Shown here: one piece after another, positions 1 through 9,321 of the stretch
Layout of the letters: each line of letters starts with the position of its first letter
How positions within the stretch are numbered: the first letter of the stretch is position 1
Assembly: GCA_030374765.1 (NCBI GenBank)
Contig: JARGXX010000013.1
Location: forward strand, 620,001-684,000
Direction of reading: 5' to 3'
Length of the DNA stretch: 64,000 nt
Origin: Agarophyton chilense
Lineage: Eukaryota; Rhodophyta; Florideophyceae; Gracilariales; Gracilariaceae
The notes under the pieces: generated by a model
The model's input: only the letters and a program-made list of their open reading frames with translations
Database searches by the model: none
Told to the model about the DNA's origin: nothing
Translations under genes and position numbers: made by a program

Positions 1-688
1 GAAACGCAAATGAGCTTTTTCGCAACGCTGAAATGACAGCTGGAAACTCGCCTGACAGCAGAGCCATCGGAATTATGGGAATGATGGAAAGCAAGTTGGA
101 ATGAAAGGTCTTGTCCAGGGCGGAAACTTCCGGGTCACGAAGATAGATACGTAACGAAGCGAGGTAGGAAACATTGGAAAGGACGTTGAGGGCAGCCCAG
201 GAATAACCAATAGGAGAGTACTCGAGATCGTTAATGGCAGTGACAAAGGCGGACAGCACGATGAGAAACATGGAGAGGTAAACTTTGATAGAGAAGCGAT
301 CTCCAAAATAAAAGCGTTCAAAAAGAGTGACAAACATTGGGCCCAGAGATTTCCAAACGGTGAGCACGGGAAGATTGACGTAGCGCAGAGACTGGGCGTT
401 GGTGAAGATGAAGAAGACAAAGTATAAGATTGGAATGGGCATGCTGCGCACGAGAGGCGGTTTCAAAGAACCGGCGGTGGTGTGACCGAGTTTGCGCGAG
501 GCGAGAATGACGAGAATGGAGACGACGTTTTGAAAGGCGAGGGTGAACCACGGGAAATGAAAGTGAGCGTGGGAGAAAACGACCTTGTTCATGATGGTGA
601 CCAGCGTGGATGCGACGGCATATGAGATACACGCCTGAATGGCGCGCGGCTGCAAAGGCGCGGAAGGAGAGCGCGACCGGGCCGTCAT
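1..688 (-). CDS. Nucleotide-sugar transporter (GDP-mannose transporter-like), 3' end beyond the window
   Basis: The reverse strand is open from the ATG at 688 to position 1, giving 229 N-terminal residues of a hydrophobic protein; the C-terminus lies outside the window. It has repeated membrane segments, including TIMNKVVFSHAHFHFPWF near residues 31-48, which is the LNK...P...Q opening of the triose-phosphate/nucleotide-sugar transporter superfamily. Residues ~102-125 (SLRYVNLPVLTVWKSLGP and the following FVTLFERFYF) align by eye with the SL+Y+NVPM...K...GE segment of Golgi GDP-mannose transporters of the VRG4/GONST type. Proteins of this family exchange cytosolic nucleotide sugar for lumenal GMP or UMP in the Golgi and supply cell-wall glycan synthesis. 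The fold assignment is firm; the substrate is inferred. The start is preceded by a pyrimidine-rich leader. Confidence 0.8.
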   Translation of the reverse strand, partial: MTARSRSPSAPLQPRAIQACISYAVASTLVTIMNKVVFSHAHFHFPWFTLAFQNVVSILVILASRKLGHTTAGSLKPPLVRSMPIPILYFVFFIFTNAQSLRYVNLPVLTVWKSLGPMFVTLFERFYFGDRFSIKVYLSMFLIVLSAFVTAINDLEYSPIGYSWAALNVLSNVSYLASLRIYLRDPEVSALDKTFHSNLLSIIPIIPMALLSGEFPAVISALRKSSFAF

Positions 689-1089
689 GGTGGGTAACGG
701 GGGGGGAGGGATGAGCGTTTATGATGGCAGCGACGAGAGCGCACGGGGAAGGGACGTATGGAAAATTGACGCGTCTCGTGCCCGTAGCTCTGGCTGCACG
801 GTTGCGTAGACGAAGCTTTGAAGCAGAAAGCGCCAAGCGCGTATGCACGGCAAGCAGCAGCGGCGCTTTCCAAGCAGCGGCGGTGCACAGTCGGGTGCGG
901 GAAGGCGCATTCGTTCGCATTCGGCAACGGCCCGAAACAGCTGCGCGTCACGTGCCGCAATTTGGCAGTTTGCACTTGGGTGATTTTGCACGTCACACGT
1001 GGCCACCCGGCCCCGTGGCGCTGCTTACAGAGCGCGTCCGCGCCGTTACTATGCATGTGAGACATCTTCGAGTGCACTGCCAATGTGCC
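689..1089. promoter_or_regulatory. Spacer upstream of the transporter gene, with two CACGTG boxes
   Basis: About 400 nt between the end of the actin-related gene and the transporter start. On the coding strand the last ~20 nt before the ATG are CT-rich with a C8 run (699-706 as G). CACGTG palindromes lie at 949-954 and 996-1001. No convincing ORF is seen. Promoter function is inferred from position. Confidence 0.35.
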
Positions 1090-2090
1090 TCACCTTATTC
1101 GGTCTTCGTCGTCGTCCCCGGCGAAGCCGGCCACGGCTAGCGCGGCCGCGCCTACCCACAGAACGATGGCGCCCTCGAAGTCGCTATGTACTGCCTTCAG
1201 CTCCAGTCTCACCCCGAACCTGTGTCGACATTGTTCAAACTCCTGCGTCTTTGTCAGCGTTCCGGGGCGCGCACGGAGGCACACGTGCTCTATCGGAGGG
1301 GAGGGGGGGGCCTATCGTACCTGTTTCAATCTTTCCATCACGCCGGGCAGGGCGCCCTCGCCGATGCAAAACACCCATCTCGCTTGCTCCCTCGCGTATA
1401 CGTCGCGTGCATCGCGCACAAATCTCGCCACTGCGCATGCCAGGTTTTGTTCGTCTGCCAGATGACGTCAGAGCGTGCTGTGACGGGTGATGAACACTTG
1501 TACTTACCGTCGTCGCCGAACAGCACGTGTGCTGCCTTTTTGCGATGTTCAGCTGTGAGCGTGCCCGACCGACAGCTGAGATGGCCGAGCGGTTGTTGTT
1601 CGGAATGCGCGATGACACCGGCTGTTGTGAGGAGGCGCACGCCGTCTTCGTCTGGCGAAATGGCGTGCCGCACGCTTTCTGCCATGTGTGTGAGTCCGAC
1701 CGCAATAGCTTCGACGCGACAGTGGTCAAAAATGACGGTGTGATTGAAGCCGATGTGCACAATGGTGCAATCTCGAGTGGCGACAGTTCTAGCGCAGTAG
1801 TACGGCGCGAAGAAGCGAATGTCGATGTGCAAGAGATCTGCAGCATGTCGAAGGATGCATCGCTTGTCGAAGGGTAGACCGGTGCTCGGGCACGCCACGG
1901 CCAGCTCGTAGGCGCTGAGCTGCGATTTGGTGAGCGACAGATGCTGCGCGCAGACGAGGAGCAGGCGTGTGGCGAAGGTGAGCGCGGGTTGTAGCGGAAG
2001 TTGGGCGGAGGGCAAGATGACCTGCGGGAAGGACTTTGCCACGCCAAGTTGAACGATGTTGGCGGATGGTGCCAGAACGATGAAGGGCAT
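1090..2090 (-). CDS. Actin-related protein (Arp), three exons
   Basis: Three exons are read on the minus strand: 2090-1508, 1454-1321 and 1242-1090. They are joined by introns 1507-1455 (53 nt, GTAAGT...CAG, phase 1) and 1320-1243 (78 nt, GTACGA...CAG, phase 0). The spliced protein is 289 residues. Actin-fold hallmarks appear in order: an N-terminal VLAPSANIVQLGVAK (phosphate-loop 1 equivalent), a central DCTIVHIGFNHTVI (phosphate-loop 2, V-x-IG form), then CIGEGALPGVMERLKQ (the GG..L.PG..ERL adenosine motif) just before intron 2, and a C-terminal IVLWVGAAALA (the WIGGS segment). The catalytic Asp-Gly of true actins is not preserved, and the protein is shorter than actin (~375). It is therefore an Arp, possibly Arp10-like (dynactin) or a nuclear Arp. 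An alternative start at 2138 would read through a poly-C run and is less likely. The last exon ends in an acidic GDDDED tail. Confidence 0.62.
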
Positions 2091-2093
2091 CTT

Positions 2094-2157
2094 GGGGGGG
2101 GGGGGGGGGTTGAGGCGGGGGCGTGGAACAGAACGCATAGTGGGGGGGGGGGGGGGG
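2094..2157. repeat. Two 16-nt G (C on the minus strand) homopolymer runs in the Arp leader
   Basis: G16 at 2094-2109 begins four bases outside the Arp start codon, and a second G16 lies at 2142-2157. On the transcribed strand both are C16 runs, so the 5' leader is extremely C-rich. Homopolymers of this length are prone to sequencing error. Confidence 0.9.
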
Positions 2158-2339
2158 CAGTTTTATTGGTGTAATAGCTGGTGGTGGTCGAATAGATTGT
2201 AGAGAGGTTTTATTATTTGCACGGTGTGATGCACAGCCAGCCAGCTGCGTAGCGTGGCGCTACGGTAGAGATACCATACAGTGGAGCAGTGGTGAGTCGC
2301 GAAACGAAAAGGCGGAGAGACGTATAGTTACAAGGAGAA

Positions 2340-3089
2340 TCAGAGCAACGATGCGGGCGGCGACGAAGAGGGCGACGGCGAAGCGGGCGACGGCGTCGAA
2401 GTGGGCGAAGCGGGCGACGGCGACGGCGATGATGGTGAGGAAGACGAAGAGTTGTGAGGGTAGTAGAGCTTGAGCAGGTCTGTGAACCACTCGGCCCAGG
2501 TCTGGTGCGGGGTGAGGTCGATGAGCTGAACGCTCGGCCACGGCGGGCGGTGGGTAGGGTGGTGGTGGTCGTCGCGCACATCTGGGCGGTCTGGCTGGAA
2601 GGGCAGCGCGCACGGCGCCACAAGCGCGACATTACAAACGGGACAAGCGCATGCATGCGCGGTGAGAGCGCGCGGAAAGCACAGCCAGCCGTCAATGCAC
2701 GTCTGGTGGAAGCAGTGCGCGCACGGCTCCAGCATGCGTAGACGGTCGCCCGGCAAGTACTCCTCCAGACAAATGGCGCAGGCGCGCAACGACGAGCCGA
2801 ACACAAACGAACGCGACGACGACGACGACTCCAGTGCCGTGAGGTCGTGAGTTGACGACGCGGCTGCCATGCCCATGGTGGCCAGTGGCGCCGCCAACGG
2901 CGCCGCTAACAGCGGCAGTAACGCCGACAGCGGCTCGGGCGCCGCCTGCGGCAGCAGTCGTGCCCACAGCGGTGTGCGACCGGTGCGTGCGCGACGGCTC
3001 ATTGCGCCAGCGCCCTTCCGCGCGCGCTTCTTCTGCTGCGCGCATCTTCCGCAGTGCATGACACGATGTGTTAACCACCCTGCTCGCAT
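2340..3089 (-). CDS. RING-H2 finger protein (probable E3 ubiquitin ligase)
   Basis: A 249-residue ORF with a canonical RING-H2 domain: C104-x2-C107-x15-C123-x-H125-x2-H128-x2-C131-x17-C149-x2-C152, including the diagnostic ICLEEY, HCFHQTCIDGWL and CPVC segments. Such domains bind E2 enzymes and transfer ubiquitin to substrates. The second loop (x17) carries extra residues compared with compact ATL-type RINGs. The N-terminal ~100 residues are Ala/Leu-rich, then acid/Ser-rich. The C-terminus, after an aromatic WAEWFTDLLKLYY stretch, is a long Ser/Pro repeat encoded by a GGCGAC-rich microsatellite. The start could be 3089 or the internal ATG at 3002. The gene is divergent from the heme oxygenase gene. 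No transmembrane helix is clear. The substrate is unknown. Confidence 0.8.
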   Translation of the reverse strand: MRAGWLTHRVMHCGRCAQQKKRARKGAGAMSRRARTGRTPLWARLLPQAAPEPLSALLPLLAAPLAAPLATMGMAAASSTHDLTALESSSSSRSFVFGSSLRACAICLEEYLPGDRLRMLEPCAHCFHQTCIDGWLCFPRALTAHACACPVCNVALVAPCALPFQPDRPDVRDDHHHPTHRPPWPSVQLIDLTPHQTWAEWFTDLLKLYYPHNSSSSSPSSPSPSPASPTSTPSPASPSPSSSPPASLL

Positions 3090-3424
3090 GCATAGCTCGC
3101 CGCTGTCAGCCCGCGTAAGCCTGCGTAAGCCTGGCCAACCAACTTCGCCCCCTCTCTTCGTGGCCCCGTGGCCCGGTGGCCCGGTGGCCCCGTGGCCCCG
3201 TGTTTCATCACGAGTCGGAGATCTTTAGCTCGGGTGGTGCCCGAGAGATGCCGCGGCGGCTCCTTGTGGTCTCGTCAAAACCCTTCTCCGAGCGTTCACC
3301 ATCACCGAATCGCGCCACACTTCGTCCGCTAAAGCCGTTCCGTCCGCTTCGCCGTTTTCGCCGCCTCCTCCCACCGCCGCCACCTCCAGCTACGCGCCCT
3401 CCGCCTACCCGTGCCCTCCTCGCC
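3090..3424. promoter_or_regulatory. Divergent spacer between the RING and heme oxygenase genes
   Basis: About 335 nt separate the RING start (3089, minus) from the likely heme oxygenase ATG (3425, plus). It contains a short imperfect GGCCC(C/G)GTG tandem repeat at 3162-3201 and a CT/CG-rich leader. The heme oxygenase frame stays open back to 3176, but that part is Arg/Pro-rich low complexity, as expected of leader sequence. Shared promoter function is inferred. Confidence 0.4.
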
Positions 3425-4246
3425 ATGACGCCCGCTTTCGCCACGCCAGCCGCGCTCCGCGCCCCCGTGCCCCTGCGCTCCGCGCTGTGCAGCAGCGCCC
3501 GCCACGCCACACAGCCCGTGCGCCCGGTCGCCGCGCGCGCCCCGCTGCGCATGAATGCGCCCTCGCCTAGCGCCCCCACCATGCGCCGCCCCGGGGAGCA
3601 CAAGGGCTTTGTCGAGGAGATGCGCTTCGTCGCCATGCGTCTCCATACCAAGGATCAGGCGCCGCGTGAGGGCAAGCAGGAGGCCTCGGCCCTCCCGATC
3701 CAGGATTGGGCCCCGTCCAAGCACGACTTCATGCAGTTTTTGGTCGACAGTCGCGCTGTGTATACCTACTTTGAACGTGAGCTTGCCGTCGCTCAACACG
3801 CAGCCCATCCCATGTTTACGCGCTTCGCTGACACTGGTCTGGAGAGGCTGCAGTCCCTGGACGACGACATTGCCTTTCTTAATGCGCGCGGTGTTGACAC
3901 TCCGACGGCGACTAGTGCCGCCACCAAGTATGTTGGGTACCTTCGCGACCTGCTCAAAGAAAAGCCGGAGAGTGTGTTGTGTCATTGGTACAATTACTAC
4001 TTTGCTCACTCGGCGGGTGGTAGGATGATCGGCCGTCTCATGCAAGACCGCCTGTTCGAAGGCCATGAGTTTGAATTTTACAAATGGGAGTCAGACGTCA
4101 AGGAGATTCTCAACAAGGTTCGAGTCATCATCGACCAGGTTGCCAGCGAGTGGTCGAGGGAAACAAAGGACGAATGCCTCAAGGAGACAGGACTTGCCTT
4201 TGGCTACTCGGGCACCGTATTGCAGAATTTAGCAAAAGCCTCGTAA
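3425..4246 (+). CDS. HO1: Plastid-type heme oxygenase (ferredoxin-dependent)
   Basis: A 273-residue protein that opens heme to biliverdin IX-alpha using reduced ferredoxin, the first committed step to phycobilins and the phytochrome chromophore, in the plastid stroma. Residues 1-45 are Ala/Arg/Pro/Ser-rich without acidic residues, as in a chloroplast transit peptide. The mature part has EEMRFVAMRLHTKDQAPREG at residues 64-83, with H74 in the position of the heme-ligating histidine, and CHWYNYYFAHSAGGRMIG at 186-203, the distal-helix glycine signature. FEFYKWESDVKEIL at 216-229 is typical of the plant HY1/HO1 branch rather than of animal HMOX. The ATG at 3425 was chosen because the in-frame extension to 3176 is low complexity. 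Length matches plant HO1 (~280). No intron. Confidence 0.95.
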   Translation: MTPAFATPAALRAPVPLRSALCSSARHATQPVRPVAARAPLRMNAPSPSAPTMRRPGEHKGFVEEMRFVAMRLHTKDQAPREGKQEASALPIQDWAPSKHDFMQFLVDSRAVYTYFERELAVAQHAAHPMFTRFADTGLERLQSLDDDIAFLNARGVDTPTATSAATKYVGYLRDLLKEKPESVLCHWYNYYFAHSAGGRMIGRLMQDRLFEGHEFEFYKWESDVKEILNKVRVIIDQVASEWSRETKDECLKETGLAFGYSGTVLQNLAKAS

Positions 4247-4455
4247 CCCTGCGTCTTCAAGCCCTACTCACCCTTTTTGCGCTCTCGCTTCACTCTCCGT
4301 AAGCCGCCACGCCTCCCTTCAGCGTCGATTCTCCTGCCTGTCATAAAACAACCCACTCAATATTTTTTCCTTCAGTGCACTTTTGCATGTCGCTCGCCGG
4401 CCTTTGCGGTTGTGTCATTGGTACAGTTACTCTTTTTTCTACCAAGTAATAGATA

Positions 4456-4548
4456 GCAATCACACCGGCTTAATTTGGGGCAGATAGTTTTTGGATTCTG
4501 AAGGCGTCTCAAAGAAACCCCGGTCCCAAATTAAGCCGTTGAGATTGC
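4456..4548. repeat. Long hairpin/foldback, 24-nt arms, downstream of heme oxygenase
   Basis: The left arm 4456-4479 and right arm 4525-4548 are reverse complements at 22 of 24 positions; the inner 14 bp (CGGCTTAATTTGGG) are perfect. The loop is 45 nt. It lies ~210 nt past the heme oxygenase stop, so it could be a 3'-UTR element, a foldback or a very short MITE. Confidence 0.75.
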
Positions 4549-5326
4549 CCTCTTACCCTCCCTATTGTCGATCTGCAATTGAACTTTCTGTGCATGTCTT
4601 GCGAAAATAGTGCCTACACGCCTCACACGTTTACAAAAGCAATTCACTTGCTCTGTCCGAGTGTTCTACACGCATCCCTGTCCAAGCTACTCTTCGACGT
4701 GCGTGCGGTGTACTCCGCCTATATCCAAAAAGTCAACCATGTTTCCCAGAATGGTTCCAAGTTTCGAATTATTGGGTCCCAAAACGCTATCACTGACCAC
4801 GGGAGCAAGGCAACTAAATAAGTGATACATACGAATGCAACGTTGTCACTGCTGGTGTCACAGAATCCCATCCGGAAGGTATGGGGATGAAGGATGTTGT
4901 GACGACAAACAGATTCCTTTGGTACCGGAAACGGGACTGCGAGGACGAACAGGGGCTCGCGAACATGCATCACGCTAGGTATGTGGGTAAGGTTAGGCAG
5001 GAAACAGATTCAACTTTTGCGTTGTCATACGGCTCGAATGAGGTCGCCCTATAGAGTTCTCTCTTATCAATAAACTGAAGTGGGAGGCAATGCAAGAGAG
5101 AGAGCGAGAGAAATGACACCTCATTCCTAGTTTAGATTAGCTTCCTTCCAAAACCATAACCCTTTGACTTGTTCTCTCTCTGTCTATGGTTCTTTTGTTG
5201 TGGTGAACGAGGTTCCTTTCTCATTTAGAGTGAGGTTTCTATACCACGATCTGCAGCAACGAAAAGTATGATAGATGCTCTTGAAACACAGAATTTTGGA
5301 CTGTTTTACACATACCTAGCCGAAGT
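4549..5326. other. Intergenic region, no gene seen
   Basis: Between the heme oxygenase 3' flank and the 3' end of the FHA gene. Only short uncharacteristic ORFs occur. There are purine/pyrimidine runs near 5090-5115 and 5170-5185. The two genes are convergent, so both 3' UTRs should end here. Confidence 0.4.
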
Positions 5327-6583
5327 TTAGTACCCATCACTTCTTCGAGAACGAGGTCCTCTCTGACGGCCACGGTCACCATCGTAGCCGCCGCGGCCAC
5401 CCCCCCTTCGATTGTAATCATCTTGTGCTCTATCATAATCGTAAGCCTGGCCACCTCTTCCGCGGTAGTTGGCAGGAGGGGGGTGACCTCCCCTGCCGTC
5501 AAAGTCTCTCATCGGTGGTCTTTGCGGATCATAGTCCCTGTAATCGTCGGGGTGAGCATCCGGTGGCCCGGGACGGCGCGGTGGATATGGCAGCGGAGGA
5601 GGCACAGGACGGTCCAAGTAATCACCAGGGGGCAATGGACGCCTATCAAAGCTTCGGTGGTCATGTGGGGGCGGGGGCATACCTGGTGGGTCGTCATACC
5701 TGTCATCTCTACGATCTCTCCTGGCCAACGGTTCATTCGGGCCTCGTTCGGGTGTGTAACGACCTGAATTTGGGGGCGGTGGTAGTGGTGGTGGTGGTGG
5801 TGGTGGTGAGTAACTTCTACGCCCACCCATAGGCTCTCCCCTTCCCATCGGCCGGTCCCGCCAACGACTGTCCATTCCGCGATCGCGGTCATCTGGTCTT
5901 GAAAACTCGTGATCCCTACTAGGAGACATCCTCGGCCCTACCGAAGGGGTGCCTTGGGGCGGTGGTGCCATTCTTGATGGATAAAGACTTTGGCGCCCAA
6001 TAACTTCGGATCCCGGCGTGGAACGAGATGGTGGGGTCGGTCCCCTTGAGGGTGAGCCACCTGACAGTCTTCGCGGAGGCGGCGGAAGACCCGATGCTTC
6101 TGTGCGTGCATCCGTGGAAGATGGCCGCGCATTCGCGGGCTCCTCATCACGGTATTCCATTGGAAGGTACCCAAAAACGTAGACGTGAGCAGAGGTTCCG
6201 AAACGAATAGTATCATCGATATTCAAGATTGTTGGTTCCAAATGAGATACAACTTGGCCGTTTACATGCGTCCCGCTCTCAGATTCCAGATCTTGAATCA
6301 TACAATAGCCAGTTCTGCGATCCCAAAAGGAAACCGCATGTTGATTTGATACCGATGGGTGTCCTACGAAGACGTGGGAGGCTCCGAGGTCACGACCGAA
6401 GAGCAAAAACGGGATGGGATCCATGAACTTGATCCAACCCACCGTTTCTTGGCTTCTCGCGCGTACTTCTTGAAACCCATGAATTCTGGACGGTTCCGCG
6501 AGTGATTCTGCGTTGGGCTTGTACTTCAATTTGGAAGGCACAAGGCAGACAGGTAAACCCATCTGAGTCGGCAAAACGGACAT
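5327..6583 (-). CDS. FHA-domain protein, SNIP1/NIPP1-like, with Pro/Arg/Gly-rich tail
   Basis: A 418-residue protein from the ATG at 6583; an in-frame ATG at 6562 is also possible. The FHA domain (~residues 60-145) shows the strand pattern FLLFGRD, HPSVSNQHAVSFWD, MIQDLESESGTHVNG and DDTIRFGTSAHVYVFGY. The LFGR...HPS.S.QHAV...DL.S..GT.(V)N...FG.S.. pattern is that of the NIPP1/SNIP1/DAWDLE branch, nuclear phosphothreonine-binding proteins tied to splicing and small-RNA processing. From ~150 on it is low complexity: Ser/Pro, RD/RE, poly-Pro with His, then RGG-type repeats (GRGG, RRGGGRGGYDG). This suggests RNA binding. Nuclear location is inferred. The coding run of GGTGGT trinucleotides near 5780-5810 is a microsatellite. 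Confidence 0.82.
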   Translation of the reverse strand: MSVLPTQMGLPVCLVPSKLKYKPNAESLAEPSRIHGFQEVRARSQETVGWIKFMDPIPFLLFGRDLGASHVFVGHPSVSNQHAVSFWDRRTGYCMIQDLESESGTHVNGQVVSHLEPTILNIDDTIRFGTSAHVYVFGYLPMEYRDEEPANARPSSTDARTEASGLPPPPRRLSGGSPSRGPTPPSRSTPGSEVIGRQSLYPSRMAPPPQGTPSVGPRMSPSRDHEFSRPDDRDRGMDSRWRDRPMGRGEPMGGRRSYSPPPPPPPLPPPPNSGRYTPERGPNEPLARRDRRDDRYDDPPGMPPPPHDHRSFDRRPLPPGDYLDRPVPPPLPYPPRRPGPPDAHPDDYRDYDPQRPPMRDFDGRGGHPPPANYRGRGGQAYDYDRAQDDYNRRGGGRGGYDGDRGRQRGPRSRRSDGY

Positions 6584-7616
6584 TACAAAACACAAGATGG
6601 TAACCTACTAATGCGTGAGCTTGTTTGGAGCAGCTGACTTCGCCTTTCAATGCGTAAAGCTGCCAAGGGCTGATTGATCACGCACAGAGAATTTCAAACC
6701 AATGCACGTCGCATGGAAGGGAAAGCTTTTTATGCCGTGAGGCGTTCCTGGGCTGGGCGCCGGTTTGGTACGGTGTCACAGGTCAAAGTTCGAAACTCGC
6801 TTGAAGTTCTTTATGTCCCACGTAGAAGCCCTTCGTACACTACCTATGTACAAACAAGTTGAGGGATAACATTTACCCCAGCACCGTACGAAGAAGGCGA
6901 AGAAAGCAAACCAACATGTGACGGGAACGATGAACGCATGCTTAAAACGAATTACAACGAAAACCTGAAATTTTATTTTCATTTTCCCATCAACGGTTTC
7001 TTGCAATCCAATCTACACATGTTCTTTGCAAGCTTGACGCAGTGCTGCCGTGTCTTTGCATCTATCCCTTGTCTACTTGGAACGATTGAGCCAGACGACA
7101 CGTCTTGGTCCAATATGATTTTGGAAGTCTTCCTCAACGTAGAATGGTACAACTTCAACATGCGCAGATCTGATAATCTTGCAAATACTGCATATCTGGC
7201 GGTGTAGATTCTTTCGACTCGGGAAACAAGCCCCCCACTAAAAACTGTATTGGGCCAAAAAAAGTGCAGTGGACAATTGAATAAAACGCAAGTGTCCTGC
7301 TGCCCAATGTGTCTCCGCACCTGTAGAGGCCTTATAACACGCATAAAACTCAATGCAGGCACGACACTCGGTATGTTAGCTAGAGGGTCGCGGTAGCGCC
7401 GATATCTCAGACGGAGACACGCTCAGGCAAACGTCATCGCCGATCATGTCAACATACGTACAGTATTAGTCGCAGGCGCGGTTCGAGCCAGATGAGCATT
7501 TGATTCTCGTGCGAAAATCATTACAGCACAGTTTTGATGTGAAGTTGGCGCACGCAGCTCGGTGAACATTAGCTTTTCGACGCAGTGTTGGAGTGCATTT
7601 TTCGCCCTTTCTTGAC
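6584..7616. other. Spacer between the divergent FHA and SET genes; one weak minus ORF
   Basis: About 1 kb. The longest frame, 7362-6979 on the minus strand (127 codons), has no recognisable domain and only modest protein character (Lys/Arg-rich C-terminus). It may be a chance ORF or a small unrecognised gene. The rest carries no clear signal. Both flanking promoters should lie here. Confidence 0.3.
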
Positions 7617-8510
7617 ATGTTCCCAAGTCTCCTGCGCCGTTTACGCTCAATAATCTCCCCAGCTACAGCCGCAACAGGGCGGTCCCTCCAGCTTCAACTA
7701 GACTCCAAACGCCTCTGTGGCGTCCTTCCCGACAAAAACCTGAAGGATGCGCCACCAGAAGCACAGGCGCAAGCGCTGAACGCGCATCTCACAAGGCAAG
7801 TGTATCAGACTCTCCATGCAACGCATGGCGCGCTGATTGACGCTTCATCGAAGCCAATTTGTGAACTTGTACAATCCAGGTTGGGTTACGTTCCTGTGAT
7901 CGCACGCTCGTCAATCGCGGACGCTGGGAATGGACTGTTTATATCAGGAACAGCGCCAGCAGGCTGTATGGTGGCACTGTTCCCTGGTTTATTCTACAAG
8001 CCGAGTGAACTCCCAGAGCACATATCTGATCTAGCCATTTCTCGTTATGACGGCGTGATTGTTGATTCTTCGCATGATGTTTGTATAAACGTCACGTTGG
8101 CGGATGATGAGAAAGAGCTGTACCATCCTTTCGGCACGGCGCATTATGCAAACCATGGTCCGCCAAACACTCTACAATTCCTGCTTGATATACAGGCCAA
8201 CAGTTTGCCGAGCCACGTTCGTGGTCTGATCCCCGTGCAAGAGGCGGTGACGTCAAGCATACCGTTGTTCAGTGGGTGGGCAGATCTGGCAGCTCGGCAG
8301 CGTGTTCCAGGGGTGGGGTTATACACAAAAGAGGGCAAGAATGTGCTACGAACGGTAGCGTTAATGGCACTGCGCGACATTGACAATGACGAGGAAGTGC
8401 TTTTTAATTACCGTTTCAATCCGAAGGTATGCTTGCCAGACTGGTATAAAGATCCAGAGCCGGATATCTCCGAAAGACGTTGGCACACGTCTTCTGGGAT
8501 GTTGTTTTGA
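7617..8510 (+). CDS. SET-domain protein, SETD9-like
   Basis: A 297-residue protein. The ATG at 7617 follows eight in-frame non-Met codons. A basic N-terminus (MFPSLLRRLRSI) could be a mitochondrial-type leader. From residue ~100 it matches the SETD9 form of SET: SSIADAGNGLFISGTAPAG, ALFPGLFYKPSE, YDGVIVDSS, then HYANHGPPNTLQF (the N-H-S core, here NHG) and LMALRDIDNDEEVLFNYRFNP (the EE.L..NY terminal SET motif). SET proteins transfer methyl groups from S-adenosylmethionine to lysine. The post-SET cysteine cluster is absent, as is usual for SETD9. The substrate is unknown. Intronless. Confidence 0.85.
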   Translation: MFPSLLRRLRSIISPATAATGRSLQLQLDSKRLCGVLPDKNLKDAPPEAQAQALNAHLTRQVYQTLHATHGALIDASSKPICELVQSRLGYVPVIARSSIADAGNGLFISGTAPAGCMVALFPGLFYKPSELPEHISDLAISRYDGVIVDSSHDVCINVTLADDEKELYHPFGTAHYANHGPPNTLQFLLDIQANSLPSHVRGLIPVQEAVTSSIPLFSGWADLAARQRVPGVGLYTKEGKNVLRTVALMALRDIDNDEEVLFNYRFNPKVCLPDWYKDPEPDISERRWHTSSGMLF

Positions 8511-9321
8511 CTTGCTGGCATTGATGGCGATCACAGCGATTCTTTTTAGAGTTGGATATATGCATGTTGCACTTGATTGGCTGGCGTGCACAGTGCACAG
8601 TTTATGTGGTATGGACAAGGGTGGGCATTGGTATTGTTCGGTGTAGGTAGAATACATTTACATTATGCGTAGGGTTGATGATTCGTATGTAATATGTACA
8701 TGTACCAAGTGTGATGTTGGCTGTGGTATGTGGGTTGGTGCGAAGCAAGGAGTGAATCGTTTTGGTAATTGATATTATGCTTTTGTTGCGGAGTATGTAT
8801 GAGCAGCACTCGCGCGTGGAGGTTTGTGAGGTAGCGAAGAGCGAGAAAACAGTGCAGGAAGGGGGGGGGTGATATGAATTAGCGTTAAAACATGGGGAAT
8901 GGGTGCGGGTGAACAATGATGAATGAAAATATGAAGAATGGAATGGTAGCGATTCGCTCATGTGCGACTGTTTACAGAAGAGTAGTTGTGTGGTTGAAAG
9001 GAAAGTGGGAGAAGGAGCAACATGTGAAGCATGTGAACCAAAAAGGGCTTTTTTTTCATTTATTCTGTGTGTCTGTGTGTGACATACGATGCGAAGCGTA
9101 AGTGAACGAAGAGAAAGTTGAGCAAAAGGTTAAGTGATACACGAGTATCGCTGCGCGTACATTAAAAATAGTAAGGTGTATCAATGCCTCTTCACTATTT
9201 GGCAAGCAACGGTAAGCGTGCTTTGCAAGCGCTAGCTACCTTGGTAGTAGAAGAGGTGTGGGTGGCAATGTACCGCTGTTCGTTTCGGGCTTTCTCGCTG
9301 GGCGCGTTGCTTGCTACATTA
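8511..9321. other. Convergent spacer between the SET gene and MCTS1
   Basis: About 810 nt between two converging genes. TG-rich, moderately AT-rich DNA with short unremarkable ORFs on both strands and a G9 run near 8860. No RNA gene or repeat is seen. Confidence 0.4.

Noticed and set aside
1570-1610. tRNA-like A box (TGGCCGAGCGGTTG)
   Set aside because: It lies inside the Arp coding exon and no B box, acceptor stem or anticodon stem can be folded downstream.
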